Shown here in pieces: positions 1 through 10,010 of a DNA stretch of 64,000 nt (position 1 is the first letter of the stretch; each line of letters opens with the position of its first letter). Both the position numbers and the translations under genes were made by a program. Under the pieces are notes generated by a model. The model was not told where the DNA came from, did not search any database, and saw nothing but the letters and a program-made list of their open reading frames with translations. The stretch comes from Phascolarctos cinereus (Eukaryota; Chordata; Mammalia; Diprotodontia; Phascolarctidae), in NCBI RefSeq assembly GCF_002099425.1, contig NW_018343972.1, forward strand, positions 3,055,001 through 3,119,000. The letters run 5' to 3'.

Positions 1-2027
1 CATATTAGACATTTAATAAATGTTGATTAACTAATTGATAGATTGTGCAAATGAAAGACATTCAAAAAGAAATACATGGGAATGAGACCCACCTGTAGCT
101 GAACTCACAGGTATGACTTTGTTGACTGTTCAGCCCAGACTCCATGAGCAGTTTCCTATCAGGTACTGCTTCATCTATGTCGCATTAATACATAAACCAA
201 TGGGCCCTCTCTTTCAGTCCATCTTTCAGTATGGCAGGCTTAATAGTCAGAAAAACTGTTTAATGAGTGTATGAAATTATAAGAAAGGAAGAAATAACGC
301 AATGTTCTTGGTTAAAAGAATTCTATGTAGTTACCCATTCCCCATACTGCTGCAATAGTATTACTAGAAAAATTATTTTAATAATATATTTTATTTGCAT
401 GGCATTCCTTTTCTCCCTTCTTTCCTACAAGAGATAATATTAAATCCAATACAAAATAACTAGCTACAAAAAGAAAGCATTTTAACTTGGCTATATCTCT
501 TTAAAAATCATGTCCTTTTTCAGTAAAAGTTAAAAATCTCATTTCCTAAATCAAATTTTCTATAAATGCAACCAGGAACACAACATTCTTATTGGATAGT
601 GTTGCCTTTCTTAAGGTTTTTAGGGGCATGCTGGAGATCTGATTGTTTAATTTTCATTATAAGCATTCTACAAATCAGAGATTCATTTATTGTTTTGTTG
701 ATTGTCTAGACTTAAGAAAAGTGATGAAGAAAATGGTTAATATGTTAATAATTTTACATTTAATGTAAAAGGATATCATGCAGACATTTTTTTCAGAGAC
801 CTAGTTGTTAAACATTAACCAGCACACCCCTCTTTTGAACCCATAGTTTATGTATAGAAGCTTCACTAAATAGAAATAAAACGGCCCCCCATTGTGATTA
901 TTAAGAGGTTTCCCCCAATATAGATATAGATATGAAGGTTTCAGAAGGAAGAATAAAGGAAAAACTCAGAACTGAATTTTTCCCTCCTATGTTTGTCTTT
1001 TTTTCTGAATTATTGATAAATGTGGTCTCTGCATAGAATTTTGGTATTGGAGAGCCTGTAATTTAAAAAAAAAAAAAGACAATGAGAAAGGTCCTGTGTC
1101 CACCATTTTTCACGACTCCTGAATATAGCATTCCTTGAGACCAGACATTCTTAGTAACATTCCCTAGATGCTAGTATGATCTATTCAAGGAAAGCCAAGG
1201 AAAATGAGGGGAAAAGAACTGCCTGAATATTTCCCAAATGTAATGAAAGTGTCACCCTTCTACTTCTCCACCTTAATCTCTGTTCTCAAGGCATCTCATA
1301 AGGGAATCTGACTCCTCCTAATTCCTCTTTGCTCTCCTGCCTCTCAACCCACCAAAACCCAGAAGCATGCTTATGGAATATGCTCCCCCCCCACCCTCAC
1401 CTGTCTTAAGGAGCCTAGATGAGGACGAATGGAATTATTAAATTCAGTCTAAACCTCAATCCGATTAAGATCATATGACCATATTGTAAAGCGATCAAAT
1501 GTAATGCGGTTAATGTAATTCTCTACTGCTTAAAGTCAGGGTTTATATTCCTGTGTTATCCGAGAGTGCTCTGAGGGATTCTGCACTTTGCATATTTAAC
1601 TGAGGAGAATTTTACTTTGGAAGCATCATTTCTTCATTTCTTCATATTTGACATCAAAAGGATCACATTTTTATGCTGGGGGAAATAATGGGATTTGTAT
1701 GTCACCGTTATGCTGGGCTTTCTTCTCTTCTCATTACTGCAGACTCAGATGTGCATTCCGCCTTTATTAAAGAAAATCTGTAAGTTGCAATGTGCTTTAA
1801 ATACTTTAGGACCTTTAAATTTCCAATGTTTGAACATTTGCTAGAACAGTAGGGAAAGATGTAAATCTAAATGGAAGCATCTGGAAGACCAGTGCCTGTG
1901 AAGTGAGAGCTATCTCAAGGGTCTTTTAGCACTTAACATGATAGGTAGAAATCTCTGAGCCGTTTGATGCACATTTAAAAAGCAAAGATCCTTCCAAAAG
2001 AACTTCTAGAATGAGGTAACTTGATTC
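1..2027. other. Low-copy, AT-rich sequence without a recognised gene
   Basis: I see no LINE, SINE or exon here apart from a short A run near 1063. The stretch around 1440-1640 holds several CpG dinucleotides in an otherwise CpG-poor setting and AT-rich blocks of the kind seen in conserved non-coding elements. Function cannot be read from the sequence. Confidence 0.5.
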
Positions 2028-2130
2028 TGGAGCACTACTCTAGAACCCATGGCACTTGAGTAGTTCTGTCTCTGCCACTAACTGACAGTATGAGCCTTAA
2101 ACAAGTAATTTCTTCTTTGCTAAAAAGAAA
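2028..2130 (+). mobile_element. MIR-type CORE-SINE fragment, degenerate
   Basis: The segment around 2070-2115 (tctgccactaactgacag, then a degraded copy of the gtgaccttgggcaagt core) follows the MIR core in plus orientation with many substitutions. An open frame on the other strand here is a shadow. Confidence 0.45.
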
Positions 2131-2237
2131 AAAAAATTGCCAGTGCCAACCCTGACCAAAATGAATTAGCCTAAGCAGATAGTTTGGGAAATTTTCAAGT
2201 GAATTCAAATAATGTAAATGGAGACACAGTAGATTCA

Positions 2238-2403
2238 ATGCTCAACTTAAAGTCAGAAAGACCTGAGTTCCCATATGGCCGCAGACACTTAATAACTTCG
2301 TGACCTGGGCACTTAACCTCTGTTTTCCTCAGTTTCCCCAACAATAAAATAGGGAAAAGAATAACACCTACCTCCCAGGATTGCTGTGAGGCTCAAATGA
2401 AAT
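2238..2403 (+). mobile_element. MIR/THER-type CORE-SINE
   Basis: It follows the family order: agtcagaaagacctgagttc, then cagacacttaataact, then gtgacctgggcacttaacct, then cctcagtttcc, then the acctacctcccaggattg block and tgtgaggctcaaatga. The tRNA-like head is missing. It directly abuts a family A copy. Confidence 0.75.
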
Positions 2404-2404
2404 A

Positions 2405-2949
2405 AATCAGTTAGTCAATAAGAATTTATTAAACACCTTCTATGTACCAGGCTCTTTGCTAAGTACTGGACATGCAAAGAAAGGCAAAAGATAGTCCTTG
2501 CCCTAAAGCAACTCATAATCTATTGATGGAGACAACAAACAAATCTAGGTGTTTAAACAAGCTAAATACAGGATAAATAATAAATAATTAAAAGAGGGAA
2601 GGCACTAGAATTATGAGGGCTTGGGAAAGGTTTCCTGTAGAAAGGGAGATTTTAGTTGGGACTTGAATTCAGGCAGGGAAGCTAGGAGGCAGAGATGAGG
2701 AGGGAAGACATTCCAGGCATGAAGGACAGCCAAAGAAAATGCTGGGAGCCAAAAACCAATGAAATGTCATGTTGGTGGAACATCAAGGAGGCCAGCGTCC
2801 CTGGATCAAAGAATACCTGGCTTATGGTGAGGTTGTGAGATGTCAGAAGATCAGAAAGGTGGAGATAGGGGGATTCGGTTAAGAAGGGCTTTGAATGACA
2901 AACAAAGGAGCCTAAATAGGGAGCCACTGGTGTTTACTGAATAGGGTAG
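2405..2949 (+). repeat. Unnamed interspersed repeat family A, first part
   Basis: It begins with the block aatttattaaacaccttcta, runs through a conserved 'tactggacatgcaaag' block and a GA-rich 'gccagggaagctaggaggcagagatgagga'-like stretch. Similar order is seen at 9190, 11394, 43145, 44650, 44836 and 47310, so this is a real repeat family. I see no coding capacity. The copy continues at 3942-4097 and 4643-4790 after two insertions. I do not recognise a family name with confidence; age looks old. Confidence 0.7.
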
Positions 2950-2996
2950 TTGTTATTTTTGTCCTCCATTCTTGAAGACATCAGGAATGGATGCCA
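2950..2996 (+). repeat. Unnamed repeat family B, first part
   Basis: It starts ttgttatttttgtcctccat and matches the start of copies at 11671 and the 3' end of the LINE at 60582. It is inserted into family A and is itself interrupted by an L1. The last 18 bases (2979-2996) are one copy of the L1 target-site duplication. Confidence 0.65.
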
Positions 2997-3463
2997 ATCA
3001 GGAAAAAAATCTTTTAAAAAAAATATTATTAATTTATTTTGATTTATCAACAGTCACTTCCATATGCTTTTGAGTTTAAAATTTTTCTCCCCCTTCCTCC
3101 CCACCACCCTCCCTAAGAAGGCACACAATCTGATATAGGCTATACATTTACATTCCTATTAACATATTTTCACATTAGTGAAGTTGTAAGTAAAAATTAA
3201 AAACAATAGGAGGAACCATCAGGAAGAGGAAACAAAACTCAACAGAAGAGGAAAAAAAATGATCGTCATTCAACTTCCATAGTTCTTTCTTTGGATATGG
3301 ATAGCATTTTCCAACACAAGGCCTCAGGAGATGTCTTAGATCTTTGTATTGCTGAGAAGGGTTAAGTTTATCAATATTAGTCATCACGAAATGTGGCTGT
3401 TATTGTATACAGCATTATTGTGGTTCTGCTCACTTCACTCAGTAAGGAAAGAATCTTGAATGG
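2997..3463 (-). mobile_element. L1 3' end fragment, minus strand
   Basis: Read on the minus strand this is the last codons of L1 ORF2 (a run like LSEVSRT, then TITATF) followed by the marsupial L1 3' UTR, with the A-rich end at the left. The flanks repeat: 18 bases at 2979-2996 and 19 at 3464-3482 (catcaggaatg, then gatgcca) match with one inserted base, a clear target-site duplication. The copy is strongly 5' truncated. Confidence 0.9.
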
Positions 3464-3941
3464 CATCAGGAATGCGATGCCATGACATGCAATTGAATTG
3501 GATTTAATGGGGGGAGGGGCAAAATCACCAGCCTCACTTTCTCCTCTGAAGTCATCTGGGTCCAGTGGCAAGATACAAATCGGGATGACTGGAAATGGCC
3601 CCAGATGCAGTGGGAGACTGGCCTTTTTAAAAAGGCTAAGGTCTTCCCTGGGGTTTCAGTTTGACTGAGGCAATACCCATTCAGTGATTAAGGCTAGGTA
3701 AGAAATGAGACAAAGAATTGCTTCTTTTACCTAGTCAAAAAAATCAATCCGGGAGGGGAAGACCCTCAGGGTTTCTGGCAGAAACAGAAACAATTTCCAT
3801 TTACATTCACTCTGAGCCAATCAAAGCCCAAACAATGACCAAGTGAGGCTTGGCCTGGGACCCATTGTTGGTCAATCAATAAGACCCAGAGTGATTTGGG
3901 TTTGAGATACCTCACTGGACTATAAACTCCTGAATAAAGTA
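3464..3941 (+). repeat. Unnamed repeat family B, second part
   Basis: It resumes with the target-site duplication and the same blocks seen at 11740-11870: gaattggatttaa, tcatctgggtccagtggcaaga, and atggccccagatgcagtggg. It then has its own tail with gattaaggctaggtaagaaa, ccaatcaaagcccaaacaat and actataaactcctgaataaa. Family A resumes at about 3942. No coding frame. Relationship to the LINE at 60582 is described in the findings. Confidence 0.65.
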
Positions 3942-4097
3942 ATGACAGGCAGAACCTTCACTTTAGGAAAATCACTTTAGCAGCTGAATGGAGGATGAAT
4001 TGGAGTGGAGAATGACTTGAGGGAGGCAAACCTACCATTAGGCTATAGAAATAGTCCATATGTAAAGTGATGAGGGCTTGCACTTGAGTGGTGATGA
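3942..4097 (+). repeat. Family A, second part
   Basis: It continues family A after the family B insertion with ctttaggaaaatcacttta, gctgaatggaggatgaattg and aatagtccatatgtaaagtg. It is cut again by a solo LTR. Confidence 0.65.
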
Positions 4098-4642
4098 TGA
4101 GGTCTAGAGGTTTAGGGGTACTGGGACCCCAAGATCATGACACATGGGTCCTGTCCAAAAGAATCCTACCCAAGCCTTCTTTCAGCCAAAGACAAGGTTT
4201 ATTAAAGATCTGCCATATTAGCCAGACTCTTAAGGAATCTGAGCATCTATGAGCTACTGGCTATATTGTAAAAATCTGAGCAGTGGCTAGATTATAAGAA
4301 TCCGAACATCTTAATGGAGACAAAATGGACCTAATATGCAGAAAGCTTATGGGAGGGACCTAGGAGTGGCCAAGTAGTTTGCTGGGCCAGTGAGGTAATA
4401 GAATGCCAGGGACCTGGACTATGTAGACCAGGGAGAATGGAGCCTAGCTAGGATTAAGGGTGGTAAGTGGCTGGGAAGACAATGGAGGGCTAGACTAAGT
4501 TAAGGGTAACAGAATTGGGACATTGGGTGTAGCCACAATGAAAGGCCAGTTGATGGGATTATAGCCTCAGGCGAATGCCAGGGATTTGGCCATGTGGGAA
4601 AGTCCAGAGTTTTTCCTTTTTGAGGTCTAGATCCTATCCTCA
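4098..4642 (-). mobile_element. Solo LTR of an endogenous retrovirus, minus strand
   Basis: The element is about 545 bp. On the minus strand it begins TGAGGATAGG and ends with CTCTAGACCTCA, i.e. TG...CA ends. An AATAAA signal lies about 100 bp before its 3' end. The short word gtgat lies on both sides (4091-4095, 4643-4647) within a gatgat-rich stretch, consistent with a small target duplication. It splits family A. No internal retroviral region is seen, so it is a solo LTR fossil. A related LTR piece is at 27535-27715. Family name unknown. Confidence 0.7.
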
Positions 4643-4790
4643 GTGATAGTGTCTCAGGAGAGAAGGGGATGCATTTGAGAGACTTTGCAAAGGTGAAATT
4701 GACAGTCTATGGCAACAGATTGGATATGGTGGGGCTAGGGTAATGAGAGATAGTGAGGTAAGAAGGTGCTTTAGGAATCAACTAGTTTCA
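4643..4790 (+). repeat. Family A, third part
   Basis: It resumes after the LTR with gtctcaggagagaaggggat and cagattggatatggtgg. The end of the family copy is not sharp. Confidence 0.55.
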
Positions 4791-4794
4791 ATTT

Positions 4795-4885
4795 CTAATT
4801 TTACAGGTGATCAGGCCCAAAGAGAATAAATGGCACATCTAAAATCTCACAGGTAGTAAACTAAGTCAATTCCTTTGACTTTGGA
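4795..4885 (-). mobile_element. MIR core, minus strand, degenerate
   Basis: The plus strand reads attttacaggtgatcaggccc, then atctcacaggtagtaaacta, the reverse of the MIR core (cctcatctgtaaaat and ctagctgtgtgacc). Only the core is recognisable. Confidence 0.5.
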
Positions 4886-4999
4886 TCTGCTACTTTCCAC
4901 TAAAATACTTGGACTCAAAATCCACTATTTCCACATCAACCAGAAAGCAAATTGGGAGAAGCAGTTTTTTCTAAGAGCTAAGAATGTAAATCTTTTCCT

Positions 5000-5384
5000 T
5001 TTACATTCCTTCCATCTTTAGGCTCTGAGAACTGGCTCCTTTCTAATGACATGTTCTCCCTGGCCTCCCCTTTTATCGCTGGCTGTACTTTTACCCATAT
5101 TCCCCCACCACTAGTCAAGGTGGAGGACAATATTCCTTGCTCCCCATTGCCACTTGCAGGTTCTCCCTCTATCATTCTTACTTAGTAATCTCTCCTTGTG
5201 GTTCACTCAACTATATCTATCACCTAATCAAAATTATGAAAGCTATTGTCTACCAACTTCCAGGATATTTCCCTTCTTTCCTCAATAAGTTCCGTATCTG
5301 GTTTACAGGCTTTCTCCCCTCCACAAATCCTGCCATCATACTAGAGACATCAACATACATATTGATACTCTCTGAAACACCCTC
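5000..5384 (+). mobile_element. L2 LINE, endonuclease-region part
   Basis: The plus strand tracks the marsupial L2 ORF region: caccactagtcaaggtgg, gccacttgcaggttctccc, aaagctattgtctaccaac and catactagagacatcaacat correspond to L2 endonuclease-domain blocks. It is heavily mutated, with no long frame. It is interrupted at 5385 by a hAT MITE and continues to about 6465. Confidence 0.65.
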
Positions 5385-5568
5385 CAGGGGTGGGGAAACT
5401 GTGGCCTTCTAGGTCCTTGGGTGTGGCCATTTAACTGAGTCCAAGTTTTATATAACAAATCCTTTTATTAAGGGGATTTGTTCTGGGAAGTTTGGATTCA
5501 GTCAAAAGGCTGCATGTGAGGACCTAGAGGGCCACATGTGTCCTCAAGGATGCAGGTTCCCCATCCCT
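5385..5568. mobile_element. hAT-type MITE (caggggtgggga family)
   Basis: Near-palindromic element. The left end reads caggggtggggaaact and the right end aggttccccatccct, with internal inverted blocks (ctaggtccttggg against aggacctagaggg). Flanking 8-mers acaccctc (5377-5384) and acaacctc (5569-5576) agree at 7 of 8, as expected for hAT. Two more copies lie at 30055-30207 and 52188-52300. No transposase. Confidence 0.8.
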
Positions 5569-6465
5569 ACAACCTCACAATTCCTTAACTTATTCGTTTC
5601 ACATGATGTACTCCTTTATTCCTCTTCAGCCACGTACAGGGATAGATGGTCATACCTTTGACATTGCCACCACCCACAAAATCACCACTTCCATGATTAT
5701 TAACTCTGATTACATTCTTATCTGATCACAATCTATTTTCATTCCACCTCTTCCTCTGCCTTTCAACTCCAAACCATTTTTTGTCTTCCATGCTGTGAAC
5801 TCTTTTCCTACTGCCTCAGTTCTTTTTCAAGTATTCAAACTTATACTCCAACTTGACCCTTGGTAAACCAGTTCAACTCTAGACTTTCCTCTTTGCTTGA
5901 GTTCTTTGCCCATTTAACCTGTTGATTATCTCACTTTGCCAAAGACAAAGCCTTGGATCATTTGTACCATCTGCTTCCTTCACTCCTATATAGGTGCTTC
6001 CAAATAAAGCTGGAGAATATCATAGCACTGTGTGCTGAGTATACTATAAATTTATGTTATGTAGCCTCAATTGGGTCCTCATTGCTTCAAGGCAATCTTT
6101 TTTTATTCCTCCCTAATTAACTCTATCTCTCAACTCCCAGCATTTTCCCTGGCTGTCACTCATGTCTGGAATGCTCTCTCTCCTCATCTCTACCTCCTGG
6201 CTTCCCTGGCTTCATTCAATTCCCAGATTAAAATCCACCTTCCATAGGAAGCCTTTCCTAATCTCCCTTAATACCAGTGTCTTGTTTATCATTTTTCAAT
6301 TTACTCTCTATATAGCTTGTTTGTACTGCTCTGTTTACATTTGTCTCCACCATTATACTGAGAACTCCTTGAAAACTGGGACTATCTCTTGATCTTTCTT
6401 TGTATCTCCAAGGCCTGACATATAATAGGGTGTTTAATAAACGTTTATTGACTGACTGACCTTTG
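5569..6465 (+). mobile_element. L2 LINE, continued, with 3' end
   Basis: It resumes the endonuclease-region match (ttgccaccacccacaaaatc, ttatctgatcacaatct) and then jumps to the L2 3' region: tcactcatgtctggaatgct, aggaagcctttcctaatctc, ttgtttgtactgctctgttt, and the terminal tttaataaacgtttattgac with the tgactgac 3' repeat. The reverse transcriptase segment is missing, so this copy carries an internal deletion. Confidence 0.85.
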
Positions 6466-6780
6466 TGAGGAAGTTTTAGAGTAGAAGAGTAGAAGAAAAT
6501 CTCACAAAGAAGAACTATGGATTTGTATCTTAAAATATATATGTCTCTTCTTGAAGGAGAGAGTTCAGCATCCTCTGAGGAGAAACAGTTGCTTGTACTC
6601 CAAGCTCAAGGGTTCTGGGGCAGCTATTTGTCATTCTGATAATATCAAAAGAGTAGTCTGTTCTCAACCTGGGCACTATATCCAAGACATCACAGAGAAA
6701 TCCCCCTAAGAAGTATCAAAACACATGGTTACTACATGCTCCTGATAATTTATGAGGCCATAAATGGCACTAACTTAAGG
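6466..6780. other. No recognised feature
   Basis: I see no repeat or exon signal that I can support between the L2 end and the start of the CR1/L3 match. Confidence 0.4.
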
Positions 6781-8649
6781 GAAAATGTTGCCAGAAATTA
6801 TAAAGTGTTGGGTAAAACACTGAAGACCACAGTGGCATAGGCTATGTTTTCCTCATAGCTTACCCATTGAAGGCAGTGATTGAAAAACAGAAAATTTGCT
6901 TCGGTGGGATTAAACCGACATTTGGAATATGACTCTGGGTGGGTATGCCTTATTTTAAAAATAAAATGTATATAAAGGTAAAGTCACCTAATGTTATATA
7001 TTAAGAAGATATACCAATGTGACAAAATCTAAAAATCAGAGGAAGAAAGTAGGGTGGAAAAAAAAAAGATGACATGCTGATGGAGAAACAGAAGTGATAT
7101 TGTCAGATGTATACTAGAAAACCACAAGACATAAAGTAGAATTAGATAAGGAGTTCAAAGAAACATCATGAGCCCAAAACAGAGTCTTGACATAGTAGTG
7201 ATTGGGGACTTTCTTTTTAGCCAAAATTACTAATAGCTCCTTGATGTGACTTAAGGAAAATTCCATCCTTCAAAAAGATGGAGGAATATACAAGGGGAAA
7301 TTCCATTCTGATTCTGATTCCTACTAACAGGGAGAAAATGGATGCTGGTGTGAAAAATAAGGAGAATCTGAGAGGAACTGAAAATGTTCTTTTGGATTTT
7401 GTAAAAGAAAGGTAGAGGAAGTCAGGCCTAGTTTAGCATACATGCTAGAACTGAGGAGAGAATCTAGATTTCCAAGTCTTCCAGTGAAGGACAGATAAGA
7501 TCTTATGTCCTGAGATGTTAGCAGGAAATCATCCCAGAAGATAGGTTGGGAAACTGTCAAGAATGAAATTCTGAAAACACAAACAGAAACAATTCTGATG
7601 TGCAAAAAAAGAAAAGATGGTATTTGTCTGAGGAGAGTGATGTGTATGCATAGGAATCTTGCCAACCAAATTAGATTTTTAAAAGATGTGCTAAAGATGG
7701 AAACAAGGATAGGAAATAGAAGATGGATAGAAGATAATGATACAGTCTTGGGAAAATACTGTCAGGAATGTGATAACTCAGAATAAGCTGATGTTGGCAA
7801 GGAAAGGTAGGGACACCAAATATATATACATATTTTAATGTTGTATTGAGGAAAAGAGGAATCTCCAAGAAGGATTTAGACTGTTAGACTTATGCTTGGA
7901 GTGAATGGAAATATAATAACTGATGAGACAGAGAAAGAGAGAAGGAGGAGGAGGAGGAGGAGGGGAAGAAGAAGAAGAAGAAAAAGAAGAAGAAGAAGAA
8001 GAAGAAGAAGAAGAAGAAGAAGAAGAAGAAGAAGAAGAAGAAGAAGAAGAAGAAGAAGAAGAAGAAGAAGAAGAAGAAGATGACAGAGAGAGAGAGATTG
8101 TGCATTATGGCCTCATTCTTTTTTGTGTTTCTACCAAGGAGAGTGATCTTTGCGGTGGAAATGAAAAACAACAACAAAACAGCTAATAGGAAGTTGATTC
8201 CCAAGATAACTCAGTGCTTAGTAAGAGTGAATGTGGCGGCCTTTTATTAGCTGAAGTCACATGGCCCAGATGGGTTATCTCTTCAGATGTGTGAAAAAAG
8301 AGCTAGCAAGATATGATTGCTCAGTGAATGTCCATGAGATCTGAAAGATTATGGTGAACTGGAAAGATACTCAGGGACTAGAGAAGAACAAATATTGTTT
8401 TGATTTAAGAAAAAAAAAAGGAAGATAATAGAACCTGCAAACCATAGACCAGTAATCTTAACTTCTATTCCTGGGAAAATTCTGGAGCAATCAGGAAAGA
8501 GATAGATAGTGAATATCTGGCATAGGAAAAGGTGATGACAATAAGCCTGCCAGGTTTCATCCACAGCAAGTTTTGTCAGATTAATCTCATTTTCCTTTTT
8601 TGACCGGACTACTAAACTGCTACTTATAGGGGTATTATAGATTTTACTT
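6780..8649 (+). mobile_element. CR1/L3-clade LINE, coding region part 1
   Basis: The upstream part is diverged, but 8340-8640 matches the CR1/L3 ORF2 region closely (ctgccaggtttcatccacag, gtcagattaatctcattttc, accatagaccagtaatctt). It corresponds to the reverse-complement region seen at 37700-38800. A (GGA)n/(GAA)n tract has expanded inside it at 7941-8080, and a SINE is inserted at 8650. The start is uncertain. Confidence 0.6.
7941..8080 (+). repeat. (GGA)n then (GAA)n microsatellite
   Basis: About 20 bp of GGA units are followed by roughly 115 bp of nearly pure GAA units with one impure AAA unit near 7981, then a short GA run at about 8085. Frames across it give long runs of Glu, Arg, Lys, Phe or Ser and are not genes. 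Confidence 0.97.
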
Positions 8650-8836
8650 TTGTTGTTCAGTTGTTCAGTCATGTCAGGCTCTTCATGACCTGTAGACTTG
8701 GTCATGGGGTTTTCTTGGCGAAGATACTGGAGTGGTTTACCATTTCCTTCTCAGATGTCACCTTTTTACAATTGAGGCAAATAGGAGTTGTGATTCCAAA
8801 ACCAGTGCTCTATTCACTGTACCACCTAGTTACCCC
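8650..8836 (-). mobile_element. RTE-tailed tRNA SINE (WSINE/MAR type), minus strand
   Basis: On the plus strand it begins with the RTE-like tail ttgttcagttgttcagtcat, then aagatactggagtggtttac, and ends with the reverse of the SINE head (ctattcactgtaccacctag). A perfect 11-bp target duplication agattttactt flanks it (8639-8649 and 8837-8847). The middle core is shortened. Confidence 0.93.
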
Positions 8837-9185
8837 AGATTTTACTTAGATTTTAGTAAAACAATTGAAAGAGCATCCCATAATATTCTTGTGGAGAAGA
8901 AGGAGAGATGTGAACTAGATACTAATGCAATTAGACAAATTCAGGCCTGATTGAATGATCAGACTCCACAGTCAGTGTATACTTGGTAGTATGCTACCAG
9001 TGGAGTTCCCCGGACATCTGAGCTTGGCATTGTACTATTGGATTTGGATAAAATGAGAGGAATGGTTAAAGGAATTGAAGATGTCTGCCCCGGAGAAGAG
9101 AAGTCTAGGGGTGAAAAGTGGGTCATGATGGCTATGTTCGAGGGGCTTTCATAGGGAAGAGGGGTTAAAATTGTTCTTTTTAGCC
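8837..9185 (+). mobile_element. CR1/L3-clade LINE, reverse transcriptase region and 3' part
   Basis: It resumes with ttagtaaaacaattgaaag, catcccataatattcttgtg, agagatgtgaactagatac and the block ccagtggagttccccggaca (SSGVPQG-like motif region of CR1 reverse transcriptase). It then jumps to the CR1 3' segment near 9060-9180 (cggagaagagaagtctagg, ggctatgttcgaggggcttt). Internally deleted, no open frame. Confidence 0.8.
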
Positions 9186-9189
9186 ATTT

Positions 9190-9325
9190 CATTCACTCAA
9201 TTCAGTAAAGATTTATTAAGTGCCTACAATTTGCCAGGTACTGTGCTAATGCTGAGGATGCAAAAAGAAGCAAAATTCAGTTTCTGCCCTCCAGGACTTT
9301 GCAACCTACCTAAAAGAATTAATGA
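9190..9325 (+). repeat. Family A 5' fragment
   Basis: It has the family A opening: aagatttattaagtgcctac, caggtactgtgctaatgctg, then the cctccaggactttgcaacct block. It is truncated after about 130 bp. Confidence 0.65.
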
Positions 9326-9424
9326 TCAATTAATCTAATGGTCACTAAGGCAAAAACAAAAACACTAGTTGGAAGTTGCCAAGGTGGTAGAATAAGGCTT
9401 GATCTATCATGACTGATTTTCTTT

Positions 9425-9745
9425 CTGCCTGTCTTACCACCCCTCAGTCTCCTTGGCTGGTTTTTCAACCAATTCACATTCCCAAACTGTGGGGACTCCA
9501 TCCTAGGCCTTCATTTCCTCTCTTTCTCCACTCTTTTTCTTGTTGAGCTCCTCAGCTTCCACAGGTTTAATTACCAGGTCTATGCTAATGACTCCTACAT
9601 CTATACATCCAGCCCCAATCTCTTCCCAGAGCTTGTCTCACCTCACCAATTACCTTCTGGAAATTTCACACTGGATGTCTTAGAGACATCTCAATCTCAA
9701 TAAATCCAAAACGCTATTCCTTATCTCCTTTTTTATTATGTTGAT
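9425..9745 (+). mobile_element. L2 LINE, part 1
   Basis: It matches the L2 reverse transcriptase region in order: aattcacattcccaaactgt, ctatgctaatgactcctac, catccagccccaatctcttc and cacactggatgtcttagaga. It is interrupted by a SINE. Confidence 0.8.
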
Positions 9746-10010
9746 GCAGCTAAGTGGCAGCAGCTGATAGAGTATTAGACTTGGAATCCAGAAGGTCTGC
9801 ATTTAAATACAACTTCAGACACTTAATAGTTGTGTGACCCTAGGCAAGTGGCTTAGCCTGCCTTACTTAATAAGCCTCAGTTTTCTCATCTGTAGAATAG
9901 GAATAATAATAATAGCACCTTCCTTGCAGAATTGTCATGAGGATCAAATGAGATAACATACTAAAGCACTTTGCATACCTTAAATCATTAGATAAATGCT
10001 AGCTATCATT
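9746..10010 (+). mobile_element. MAR1/THER1-type SINE
   Basis: The head gcagctaagtggcagcagct is tRNA-derived. It is followed by the core (gtgtgaccctaggcaagtgg, ctcatctgtagaataggaat) and the THER tail aaagcactttgcatacctt ending gctagctatcatt. Inserted into an L2. Confidence 0.88.

Noticed and set aside
7890-8204. Open frames with long Phe, Glu or Arg runs on both strands
   Set aside because: They are translations of the (GAA)n microsatellite and have no protein-like flanks.
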